5,527 nt of DNA from Halanaerobium sp051746665 (lineage in GTDB: Bacteria; Bacillota; Halanaerobiia; Halanaerobiales; Halanaerobiaceae). The translations under genes and the position numbers were made by a program. Location: contig JBNJFG010000116.1 in assembly GCA_051746665.1 (NCBI GenBank), positions 1-5,527 of the forward strand, given 5' to 3'. The notes beneath the pieces are model-generated. The model searched no databases. It saw nothing but the letters and a program-made list of their open reading frames with translations, and had not been told where the DNA came from. Positions 1-5,522 of this stretch are shown here, in pieces (position 1 is the first letter of the stretch; every line of letters starts with the position of its first letter).

Positions 1-1
1 A

Positions 2-1030
2 GTGGTTGTTGATGGTTGTCCGGCCGGACTTGAAATTTCAGAAGAAGATATTCAAAAAGATTTAGATAGAAGAAAACCGGGCCAGTCTCCCTTTGCAACG
101 CCCAGAAAAGAAGGAGATAAAATTGAAATTCTATCAGGTGTATTTGAAGGAAAAACAACAGGAACACCTATCTCTATGATTATTTTCAATAAAAATCAAA
201 AATCTAAGGATTATTCAGCTCTAAAAGATGTCTATCGTCCTGCCCAATCTGATTACAGTTATGATTTAAAATATGGTTTTAGAGATCATCGAGGAAGTGG
301 ACGTGCCTCAGGCAGAGAAACTGCTGCTAGAGTTGCTGCAGGTGCTATTGCTAAAAAAATATTAGCCGCTTTAGACTTAAAAATTACAGCCTATACTTCT
401 TCAATTGGTCCTGTAGAAATTGATTATAAAAATTATAATGAAAATTATATTATGCAAAACTTCTTATATATGCCTGATCCAGAAGCTGTTAAAAAAGCAG
501 AAAGTTATTTAAGAAATTTAATTGAAAAAAATAATTCCTCAGGTGGAACAATAGAATGTGTTGTTGAAAATGTTCCATCAGGATTGGGTGATCCAGTATT
601 TGATAAATGTGACGCCCTATTAGCACGAGCAGTTATGTCGATTGGCGCAGTTAAAGGTGTAGAAATCGGAAGTGGTTTTGAAGCTGCAGAAATGACTGGT
701 TATGAACACAATGATTTTTATAGATATAATGAAGGAGAAATAAATAAAGTAACAAATAATGCTGGGGGAACTCTAGGTGGAATAACTGATGGCAGTCAAA
801 TTATATTAAAAGCTTCAGTAAAGCCAACCCCTTCCATAGAAAAGACGCAGCTTGCAGTTAATAAATCCGGGGAAAACATCGAATTGAATATTCATGGCAG
901 GCATGACCCGATTATCGTCCCTAGAGCAGTTGTTGTTGTTGAATCAATGGTTGCCTTAACTTTAGTTGATCTTCTGCTAAAAAACATGACAGCTAGAATC
1001 GAATATATAAAAAAAATATATGCAAAATAA
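2..1030 (+). CDS. aroC: Chorismate synthase, 5'-truncated by window edge
   Basis: Chorismate synthase converts 5-enolpyruvylshikimate-3-phosphate to chorismate, the last shared step of aromatic amino-acid synthesis, using reduced FMN in the cytosol. The visible protein opens at VVVDGCPAG. This corresponds to about residue 25 of the family, so the start codon and the FGESHG motif (first catalytic His) lie outside the window, and the GTG at position 2 is an internal Val codon. Seen here: DLDRRKPGQS (about residues 20-29), ILSGVFEG (43-50), the signature GSGRASGRETAARVAAGAIA (98-117), SIGAVKGVEIG, NNAGGTLGGITDG and the C-terminal GRHDP (299-303). The length fits a nearly complete protein of about 365 residues. 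One oddity: where the family reads RPxHAD, this protein reads RPAQSD (79-84), so Gln82 (codon CAA, 245-247) replaces the His shown as His106 in the Neurospora enzyme. There is no clear terminator after the TAA. Identity is certain; full activity is not. Confidence 0.97.
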   Translation: MVVDGCPAGLEISEEDIQKDLDRRKPGQSPFATPRKEGDKIEILSGVFEGKTTGTPISMIIFNKNQKSKDYSALKDVYRPAQSDYSYDLKYGFRDHRGSGRASGRETAARVAAGAIAKKILAALDLKITAYTSSIGPVEIDYKNYNENYIMQNFLYMPDPEAVKKAESYLRNLIEKNNSSGGTIECVVENVPSGLGDPVFDKCDALLARAVMSIGAVKGVEIGSGFEAAEMTGYEHNDFYRYNEGEINKVTNNAGGTLGGITDGSQIILKASVKPTPSIEKTQLAVNKSGENIELNIHGRHDPIIVPRAVVVVESMVALTLVDLLLKNMTARIEYIKKIYAK

Positions 1031-1051
1031 AATGAAAGTACAATTTAAAAT

Positions 1052-1120
1052 ATGGAGTGGGAGCTATTATTTCTAACAAGAGGTCCCCAATTAATTGTAA
1101 TTGCTGAAGTGAATTTTTAA
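1052..1120 (+). other. Possible gene relic or 22-codon ORF in the aroC downstream gap
   Basis: The 136-base gap between aroC and the next gene contains a short open frame from ATG 1052 to TAA 1118. Its translation has a protein-like look (MEWELLFLTR, then GPQLIVIAEV), with a hydrophobic beta-strand-like run. There is no Shine-Dalgarno sequence in front of the ATG, and the frame closes after 22 codons. It may be a chance ORF, a small peptide gene or the remnant of a deleted gene. No family is recognised. Confidence 0.2.
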
Positions 1121-1166
1121 AGAATTAGTATAGAGCATGGCTTATCGAACATTAAGGAGAATCTAA

Positions 1167-2099
1167 ATGTTAAAATTATCAAGTGAAAGCTTTAAAAAAA
1201 TCAGCAGCAAGCTTAAAGAAAAAGCAAGACCTTTAGATATAGCTATTTTTAATCATTATTTTAATAAAGGAAACACGAAAGATTTAATTTTAGAAATTGA
1301 AAAATATCAAAATGAAGACGGAGGTTTTGGCAGAGCTCTGGAGCCAGATTTTAGACTCCCTTTATCTACACCAATGGCAACTTCTATTGCATTAAGATAT
1401 TTAAGTCAGGTAGATAGTTCTAAGTCAGCTCAGATGATTATAAAAAAGGCAGTTTCTTATCTTGAAAAATGCTATGATAGTAAAAAAAATGGCTGGTATG
1501 CAGTCAGAAAAGAAGTAAATGATTATCCACATACACCCTGGTGGCATTATGATCATGAAAAAAAGATGACTGTTATTGATAATAATTGGGGTAATCCTTC
1601 TGCTGAGTTACTTGCCTATCTAATTCGATATCAGGATTACATTAATCATATTAATTTAGATTCTTTAGTTGAGCAGTCAGTAAAAAATATTCAGCACAAA
1701 AAAGTTTATGAATCAGAAAATGAAATCTATTGTTATCTTAAATTATATGATGAAATAAATATAAAAAATAAATCAGAACTAAAAGTAAATATTGCAGAAG
1801 GAATAAAGCAGCTAATTGAATATGATCAAAATAAATGGAGGGAATATGTGCCACTTCCACTTGATTTTGTTCCATCTCCTGCAAAAGAAAGGTTTGGAGT
1901 TAGTGAATCTAAAATAGAAGCTAACCTTAATTTTTATATTGAATTAATCGAGTCGGACAAGGAAAGTCTGGTTAAACCTCCCTGGGGAGCTAGTTTCTAT
2001 AAGGGAAAACTCAAACAAGCCTATCAGGAATGGCAGGGTCATTGGACTCTAAATATCCTAATTAGATTGGATAACTATCAGAGAATCCAAAAAATATAA
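1167..2099 (+). CDS. Prenyltransferase/squalene-cyclase-like alpha/alpha-toroid protein, function unknown
   Basis: This 310-residue soluble protein has no signal peptide or membrane segment. The motif QNEDGGFGRALEPDFR (48-63) is a QW-like repeat of the kind found in the prenyltransferase / squalene oxidase repeat families. It is followed by TPMATSIALRYL (68-79), which looks like the inner helix of a toroid. A second Trp/Gly-rich turn, NNWGNPSAELLAYL (139-152), and a C-terminal WGASFYKGKLKQAYQEWQGHWT (273-294) fit further helical-pair repeats. HTPWWHYD (122-129) is a notable aromatic/His cluster. I see neither the DXDD motif of squalene-hopene cyclases nor the zinc ligands of protein prenyltransferases, so catalysis is not implied. 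The start ATG has AAGGAG (1154-1159) seven bases upstream. The gene stands alone between aroC and the glycosylase gene. The fold assignment is an inference from motif style. Similar proteins are, to my knowledge, annotated only as hypothetical in Bacillota. Confidence 0.8.
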   Translation: MLKLSSESFKKISSKLKEKARPLDIAIFNHYFNKGNTKDLILEIEKYQNEDGGFGRALEPDFRLPLSTPMATSIALRYLSQVDSSKSAQMIIKKAVSYLEKCYDSKKNGWYAVRKEVNDYPHTPWWHYDHEKKMTVIDNNWGNPSAELLAYLIRYQDYINHINLDSLVEQSVKNIQHKKVYESENEIYCYLKLYDEINIKNKSELKVNIAEGIKQLIEYDQNKWREYVPLPLDFVPSPAKERFGVSESKIEANLNFYIELIESDKESLVKPPWGASFYKGKLKQAYQEWQGHWTLNILIRLDNYQRIQKI

Positions 2100-2206
2100 A
2101 TTGCTTTTTTTAACACATTATCAGAAATTTTAAGGCTGCTGATATTAAAAACGTGAGCCAAAAAATGAAGATATTATTGATATATATTTTTTTATAAAAG
2201 CAAAAT

Positions 2207-2213
2207 GAGGTGA
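2207..2213 (+). promoter_or_regulatory. Ribosome binding site that fixes the TTG start of the glycosylase gene
   Basis: GAGGTGA lies six bases before TTG 2220. The frame has no ATG near the protein's expected N-terminus, and residues FFQKDAVSAAKALLGK align with the usual beginning of Mpg proteins. The TTG start is therefore well supported. Confidence 0.75.
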
Positions 2214-2219
2214 TATTTT

Positions 2220-2813
2220 TTGAGCTTAGATTATAATTTTTTCCAAAAAGATGCAGTTTCAGCAGCTAAAGCTCTTTTAGGTAAATTTATCGTTAGAGAA
2301 ATTGATGGAGAAAAAATCATTGTTAAAATAGTTGATGTAGAAGCATATGTGGGAGCAGAAGATAAAGCTTCACATGCTTATAATAATAAAAAAACTAAAA
2401 GAACTAAGACAATGTTTAAAAAAGGTGGTCTGGCCTATATCTATTTAATCTACGGCATCTATCACTGTTTTAATGTAGTTACTGCAGCCAGAGATAATCC
2501 ACATGCAGTATTAATTAGAGCTGTTGAACCAGTTAAAGGCTTAAAACTAATTAAAGAAAACAGAAATATAAAAAGCAGCAATATAGTAGATTTAACTAAT
2601 GGGCCTGGTAAATTATCACAGGCATTAAAAATTGATAAGAGTTTTGATAGCTGTGATCTTGTGAAAAACAATCAATTGTATTTATTAGATTCTGAAGATA
2701 ATAATTTTGAGATAGAAGCAGCCCCTAGAGTAAATATAGATTATGCAGAAGAATATAAAGATAAAAAATGGAGATTTTATATTAAAGGAAATAAATTCAT
2801 TTCTAAAAGTTAA
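2220..2813 (+). CDS. mpg: 3-methyladenine DNA glycosylase, AAG/Mpg family
   Basis: This monofunctional base-excision repair enzyme removes alkylated purines (3-methyladenine, and in relatives hypoxanthine and ethenoadenine) from DNA. Its 197 residues are the normal bacterial length. Active-site residues align with human AAG. Glu41 in DVEAYVG is the general base (human Glu125). Tyr43 and His52 correspond to Tyr127 and His136. Tyr75 and the intercalating Tyr78 in YIYLIYG correspond to Tyr159 and Tyr162. Asn85 and Arg100 correspond to Asn169 and Arg182. NGPGKLSQAL (127-136) and the C-terminal APRVNIDYAEEYKDKKWRF are also family hallmarks. Every key residue is present, so it should be active. It starts at TTG with GAGGTGA upstream, which suggests modest translation. 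It is separated from its neighbours by 120 and 110 bases and looks like a single-gene unit. I see no SOS (LexA-type) box in front of it. Confidence 0.96.
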   Translation: MSLDYNFFQKDAVSAAKALLGKFIVREIDGEKIIVKIVDVEAYVGAEDKASHAYNNKKTKRTKTMFKKGGLAYIYLIYGIYHCFNVVTAARDNPHAVLIRAVEPVKGLKLIKENRNIKSSNIVDLTNGPGKLSQALKIDKSFDSCDLVKNNQLYLLDSEDNNFEIEAAPRVNIDYAEEYKDKKWRFYIKGNKFISKS

Positions 2814-2869
2814 TATTCACAGATAATTTTAATAATTATAAAAATAATGCAGGAAATTTATAGTTTTTG

Positions 2870-2880
2870 TATAATATAAT
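2870..2880 (+). promoter_or_regulatory. Tandem overlapping -10-like boxes before the 175-residue gene
   Basis: TATAATATAAT contains two overlapping perfect TATAAT boxes (2870-2875 and 2875-2880), about 45-50 bases before ATG 2924. No good -35 hexamer lies 16-18 bases upstream. In such AT-rich DNA the match could be partly chance. Confidence 0.4.
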
Positions 2881-2906
2881 TAATAATATCACTAAGTATA
2901 TTTTAC

Positions 2907-2914
2907 GAGGAGGG
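2907..2914 (+). promoter_or_regulatory. Strong ribosome binding site selecting ATG 2924
   Basis: GAGGAGGG is near-perfectly complementary to the 16S rRNA tail and sits nine bases before ATG 2924. It decides the start against an in-frame TTG at 2867, which has no such site and directly abuts the -10-like boxes. Confidence 0.85.
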
Positions 2915-2923
2915 ATTAATTTT

Positions 2924-3451
2924 ATGGAAATTATTAATTTCATTGAGCTGGATGAAAAAGCTGAAATTATTAAGAAAAAAGATTTAAAAAATGATTCTAA
3001 TAAACAAGTTAAAGTACCTTCTGATGATTATTTTAAAAACGCAGAAGAAATTATTGATGCTTCAGGTCAGTGGCTGGTTATTAATGAGCTAGTAGAAATT
3101 GAAAATGAATATTTAGAGCATTTCACAAATAAAGAAGAAGAAATAACCTGGATTAAATTACCAGGAAAATATGTTGAAGAAAATTATATGGTAGATTATG
3201 AGTCTGAAGATGAATGTCCTTTAGGAGTTGATGCTTTAATTAAAGAAGATGGATATCCTATTGGTGTTATAACTGGTTGTGATTCTATAAAACAGGCTAA
3301 GGTAGACAATAATTTAGATGGGCATAAATATAAGGGAGAATTAGGAATAAAACTTAATAGTAATAACTTTTTAGTTTATAATCAGAAAGAAGAGCAATTT
3401 AAAATAGTTAAAACACATACAAATTGGGATAGAGGAAAAAGAACAATTTAA
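2924..3451 (+). CDS. Acidic 175-residue protein of unknown function
   Basis: I do not recognise this protein. From the ATG chosen for its ribosome binding site it has 175 residues, is rich in Glu, Asp, Asn and Lys, and has no signal peptide or membrane segment. A polar N-terminal stretch (about 10-45, with KKKDLKNDSNKQVKVPSDD) looks flexible. A predicted mixed alpha/beta part follows: QWLVINELVEIENEYLEHF (50-67), EEEITWIKLPGKYVEE (71-86), then a turn-rich segment with GVDALIKEDGYPIGVITGCD (101-120) and short strands near NNFLVYNQKEEQFKIVKTH (147-165). It contains only two Cys (98 and 119), about 20 residues apart, with no paired metal-binding CxxC. The gene has its own ribosome binding site and is closed by a strong terminator, so it is probably a single-gene transcript. 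Codon use matches its neighbours. The high acidity would suit a cytosolic protein of a salt-adapted cell, but that is inference. Confidence 0.85.
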   Translation: MEIINFIELDEKAEIIKKKDLKNDSNKQVKVPSDDYFKNAEEIIDASGQWLVINELVEIENEYLEHFTNKEEEITWIKLPGKYVEENYMVDYESEDECPLGVDALIKEDGYPIGVITGCDSIKQAKVDNNLDGHKYKGELGIKLNSNNFLVYNQKEEQFKIVKTHTNWDRGKRTI

Positions 3452-3484
3452 TTAACTTTTAAAAATTTAAAAATATCATTTAAT

Positions 3485-3514
3485 TTTAAAGGGCTGTTTT
3501 AACAGCCCTTTAAA
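3485..3514 (+). terminator. Palindromic intrinsic terminator after the 175-residue gene
   Basis: Arms 3485-3498 and 3501-3514 are perfectly complementary (core AAAGGGCTGTT / AACAGCCCTTT), giving a hairpin of about 13 bp with a TTTA tetraloop. It lies about 34 bases after the stop at 3451. The T run on the 3' side is short (CCCTTT) and is followed by AAATACTTAT. The element is symmetrical and could act on either strand, although all genes here run in + direction. Confidence 0.8.
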
Positions 3515-3540
3515 TACTTATATGATTAAAAAATATTATT

Positions 3541-3569
3541 TTGTTGTGAAATATTTTAGTTAGTATATT
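3541..3569 (+). promoter_or_regulatory. Probable sigma-A promoter of csaA
   Basis: TTGTTG (3541-3546), a 17-base spacer, and TATATT (3564-3569) make a reasonable -35/-10 pair. It sits just after the upstream terminator and about 45 bases before the csaA start. The spacing is ideal and both hexamers are moderate matches. Confidence 0.5.
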
Positions 3570-3613
3570 GAAAATATTTATTATAAATAATAAAAATAGG
3601 AGGATTTATTTTA

Positions 3614-3943
3614 ATGGCAGAATTTAAAGATTTTATGAAACTAGATATTAGAGTTGCAAAAATAATTGAGGCAGAAATTTTCGAAGAAGCTAATGAACCT
3701 GCTTATAAACTCTGGCTTGATTTTGGTGAAGAAATTGGAGAAAAGAAATCAAGTGCTCAAATCACTGATCTATATGAACCTGAGGACTTGATTGATAAAC
3801 AGGTACTTGCAATAATAAATTTCCCTCCAAAGCAGATTGCTGATTTTATGTCAGAGGTTTTAGTTTTGGGCGTTTATGGGAAAAAAGGTGTGGTTTTAAT
3901 TAAACCAGACCAAGAAGTAGAACTTGGATCTCGTTTAGGATAG
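3614..3943 (+). CDS. csaA: CsaA: tRNA-binding OB-fold, chaperone-like protein
   Basis: CsaA is a small cytosolic homodimer with an OB fold related to the tRNA-binding domain of PheT and MetG C-termini. In Bacillus subtilis it was described as having chaperone and export-related activity. The 109 residues match the usual length of about 110, and similarity runs from end to end: FMKLDIRVAKIIEAE (7-21), PAYKLWLDFGEEIG (29-42), the family core SSAQIT (46-51), the NFPPKQIADFMSEVLVLG segment (69-86) and the C-terminal LIKPDQEVELGSRLG (95-109). AGGAGG (3598-3603) lies ten bases before the ATG. It has its own probable promoter and follows a terminator, so it is transcribed separately from the upstream gene. 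Nothing suggests truncation. What it does in this organism cannot be told from context. Confidence 0.95.
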   Translation: MAEFKDFMKLDIRVAKIIEAEIFEEANEPAYKLWLDFGEEIGEKKSSAQITDLYEPEDLIDKQVLAIINFPPKQIADFMSEVLVLGVYGKKGVVLIKPDQEVELGSRLG

Positions 3944-3962
3944 TTTACTAGATATTTTAATC

Positions 3963-3980
3963 AATTTTAGTGCTAAAATT
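3963..3980 (+). terminator. Weak AT-only hairpin after csaA
   Basis: AATTTTAG (3963-3970) and CTAAAATT (3973-3980) are perfectly complementary. They form a low-stability stem 20 bases after the csaA stop, followed by TTTAGCTTT. The lack of GC pairs and of a clean T run makes it a doubtful terminator. Confidence 0.3.
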
Positions 3981-3991
3981 TTAGCTTTAAC

Positions 3992-3997
3992 TATAAT
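3992..3997 (+). promoter_or_regulatory. Lone -10-like TATAAT ahead of the decayed stretch
   Basis: A perfect TATAAT lies about 40 bases before ATG 4037, but there is no recognisable -35 at 16-18 bases. It could be the promoter of the former gene or of a leader RNA, or a chance match in AT-rich DNA. Confidence 0.25.
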
Positions 3998-4104
3998 TTA
4001 GAAATAAAAATCAGCTAAATTGAGGGATGTGATTTAATGTTTTGCTGGCAGGTAGAAGATTATTTATCAACATTCTTATTAATTTACCATCCTATAGACT
4101 AGCA

Positions 4105-4129
4105 CCTGATTTTCAATTTCCAAGTCAGG
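4105..4129 (+). other. Stem-loop upstream of the pre-trpB terminator
   Basis: CCTGATTT (4105-4112) can pair with AAGTCAGG (4122-4129) over eight pairs, including one U-G pair, around a nine-base loop. It lies 25 bases before the terminator hairpin. Its CTGAT segment is also complementary to ATCAG in the terminator's 3' arm, so the two could in principle compete. This is suggestive only. Confidence 0.3.
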
Positions 4130-4154
4130 AGATTGATAAAAACAATTTAACTGC

Positions 4155-4178
4155 ATTCTGATCTATCAGAATTTTTTT
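4155..4178 (+). terminator. Intrinsic terminator in the gap before trpB
   Basis: ATTCTGA (4155-4161), a TCTA loop, TCAGAAT (4166-4172) and an uninterrupted T run through 4178 form a compact hairpin with the classic 3' U tract. It lies about 210 bases after csaA and about 135 before trpB. It could end csaA readthrough, end the transcript of the decayed gene, or attenuate a long trpB leader. The stem has few GC pairs, so efficiency may be moderate. Confidence 0.6.
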
Positions 4179-4245
4179 AAATCAAGGTAAAGAAAATTTA
4201 ATAGTTAAAGAATGGCTGCTTAAGGTAGACAATTTAAGTTCTTAG

Positions 4246-4274
4246 TTGACAGCTGGCATTATTTCTGCTAAACT
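4246..4274 (+). promoter_or_regulatory. Probable sigma-A promoter of trpB
   Basis: A consensus TTGACA -35 (4246-4251) is followed at exactly 17 bases by TAAACT (4269-4274), which matches the -10 consensus at four of six positions. Transcription would begin near 4281, giving a short leader of about 33 bases. The promoter is downstream of the terminator at 4155-4178, so that hairpin would not be on this transcript. No operator or T-box is evident. Confidence 0.6.
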
Positions 4275-4300
4275 TTTATTAAATTCAAAAAATTTGAGAT

Positions 4301-4305
4301 GGAGG
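4301..4305 (+). promoter_or_regulatory. Ribosome binding site that selects ATG 4314 for trpB
   Basis: GGAGG ends eight bases before ATG 4314. The upstream in-frame ATG at 4299 overlaps this site and has no ribosome binding site of its own, so the shorter protein is preferred. Confidence 0.85.
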
Positions 4306-4313
4306 ATGAGAGA

Positions 4314-5522
4314 ATGAATAAGAAGAGTCGAGAAGAGAATAGAGATGGGTTTTTTGGGGATTTTGGTGGCAGTATTGTCCCACCTGAATTATCTGAGGTT
4401 TTAAAAGAATTAAAAGATGCTTTCTATGAAATTAAAGAGGAAGAAGAATTTAGAGATGAACTTGCATCTTTATTTAAAGACTATGTTGGTAAACCGAGTC
4501 CGTTATATTTTGCTAAAAGCTTAACTAAAGAAGTTGGCGGAGCAAAAATTTATCTTAAAAGAGAAGATCTAAATCATACTGGTGCTCATAAGATCAATAA
4601 CTGTATTGGTCAGGCTTTACTAGCACGTAAAATGGGTAAGAAAAGAATTATTGCAGAAACTGGAGCTGGTCAGCATGGTGTAGCAACAGCAACAGCCTGC
4701 GCTTTGTTTGATATGGACTGTATTGTCTATATGGGAGAAGTCGATATTAAACGACAGGAATTAAATGTATTTAGAATGAAACTTTTAGGAGCTGAAGTAA
4801 GACCTGTAACAGCAGGTGATGCAACTTTAAAAGATGCTGTTGATGAAGCTCTAAAAGACTTTGTTCAAAATGCAGATGATACTTTTTATATGTTAGGTTC
4901 TGCTGTAGGACCTGATCCTTATCCAACTATGGTTAAAGAATTCCAATCAATTATTGGTGAAGAAGCCAGAAAACAAATTTTAGAAAAAGAAGGTAAATTA
5001 CCTGATTATATTGTAGCCTGTGTAGGTGGAGGTAGTAATGCAATTGGTTTATTCGCGCCTTTTGTAGATGATGAAGAAGTGAACATCTTAGGTATTGAGC
5101 CAGGTGGTAAAGGTGATAAGCCGGGTGAAAACGCAGCTCCATTGACCTATGGTAAACCTGGAGAATTACATGGTTTTAAAAGTTATGTTTTATATGATGA
5201 CGGAGATGTTGTCTCACATACTCATTCTATAGCTGCAGGTTTAGATTATCCTGGAGTTGGACCAGAACATAGTTTTCTAAAAGATTCAGGTCGAGCTAAT
5301 TATACAACAGCAAATGATCAAGAGGCCTTAGATGCCTTTCATTTATTATCAGAAAAAGAAGGTATTATACCAGCTTTAGAAAGTGCTCATGCAATAGCTG
5401 GAGGAATGAAAGTGGCTGCTGAATTAGATGAGGACCAGATAGTTATTATTAATCTTTCAGGCCGTGGAGATAAAGATGTAGTTCAAATTAAATCATTACA
5501 TGAAAATGGAAATTTAAAATAA
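4314..5522 (+). CDS. trpB: Tryptophan synthase beta chain (TrpB1 type)
   Basis: TrpB is a PLP enzyme that condenses indole with L-serine to give tryptophan, normally in an alpha2-beta2 complex with TrpA. The 402 residues are full length. Seen: the N-terminal FGDFGGSIVPPEL (14-26); LKREDLNHTGAHKINN with PLP Lys93; AETGAGQHGVATA with catalytic Glu115; the phosphate-binding GGGSNA (238-243); LDYPGVGPEHS (310-320), the loop with the closing Asp311; PALESAHA with Glu356; and NLSGRGDKD with Ser382, which contacts the pyridine nitrogen. This pattern is the TrpB1 class that partners TrpA, not the longer TrpB2 class. The start at 4314 is chosen on GGAGG spacing. Its own promoter lies at 4246-4274. No other trp gene is next to it on the left. 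The window ends 5 bases after the stop, so a downstream trpA cannot be excluded. The protein is rich in Asp and Glu. Confidence 0.97.
   Translation: MNKKSREENRDGFFGDFGGSIVPPELSEVLKELKDAFYEIKEEEEFRDELASLFKDYVGKPSPLYFAKSLTKEVGGAKIYLKREDLNHTGAHKINNCIGQALLARKMGKKRIIAETGAGQHGVATATACALFDMDCIVYMGEVDIKRQELNVFRMKLLGAEVRPVTAGDATLKDAVDEALKDFVQNADDTFYMLGSAVGPDPYPTMVKEFQSIIGEEARKQILEKEGKLPDYIVACVGGGSNAIGLFAPFVDDEEVNILGIEPGGKGDKPGENAAPLTYGKPGELHGFKSYVLYDDGDVVSHTHSIAAGLDYPGVGPEHSFLKDSGRANYTTANDQEALDAFHLLSEKEGIIPALESAHAIAGGMKVAAELDEDQIVIINLSGRGDKDVVQIKSLHENGNLK

Larger units (their letters stand above)
4037..4298 (+). pseudogene. Probable decayed gene (frameshift plus two stops) upstream of trpB
   Basis: The 370 bases between csaA and trpB hold no intact gene, but one stretch reads like protein. 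ATG 4037, with GAGGGA (4022-4027) nine bases upstream, opens a frame (MFCWQVEDYLSTFLLIYHP) that stops at a TAG at 4100. From about 4075 the frame two bases over continues with NLPSYRLAPDFQFPSQEID and KNNLTAF. It then crosses a TGA (4159-4161), reads SIRIFLNQGKENLIVKEWLL and KVDNLSS, crosses a TAG (4243-4245) and continues LTAGIISAKLLLNSKNLR up to the trpB ribosome binding site. The amino-acid texture is that of a soluble alpha/beta protein. One frameshift and two stop codons would explain the break. I do not recognise the family. Alternatively the stretch is a non-coding leader, since it also contains a terminator hairpin. Confidence 0.4.

Noticed and set aside
1101..1131. TTGCTG and TAGTAT as a promoter for the toroid-like gene
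   Set aside because: The spacer is 19 bases and both hexamers are mediocre, which is too weak to call in DNA this AT-rich.
2119..2144. TATCAG / CTGATA inverted repeat after the toroid-like gene as a terminator
   Set aside because: Only six pairs around a 14-base loop and no T run afterwards.
2462..2671. Open frame of 69 codons on the - strand inside the glycosylase gene
   Set aside because: It lies wholly opposite mpg codons that encode conserved active-site residues, shows no family likeness, and is a shadow frame.
2867..2923. N-terminal extension of the 175-residue protein from TTG 2867
   Set aside because: The extension is translated promoter-like AT-rich DNA and has no ribosome binding site. 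GAGGAGGG before ATG 2924 gives a much better start.
4299..4313. ATG 4299 as the trpB start
   Set aside because: This ATG overlaps the GGAGG that serves ATG 4314 and has no upstream site of its own.
3944..4313. T-box riboswitch or Trp-rich leader peptide before trpB
   Set aside because: No T-box core sequence is seen, and the short frame from 4037 contains a single Trp codon.
4951..5142. Open frame of 63 codons on the - strand inside trpB
   Set aside because: It is opposite conserved trpB sequence, with an unnatural composition rich in Leu, His and Tyr that is typical of antisense frames.
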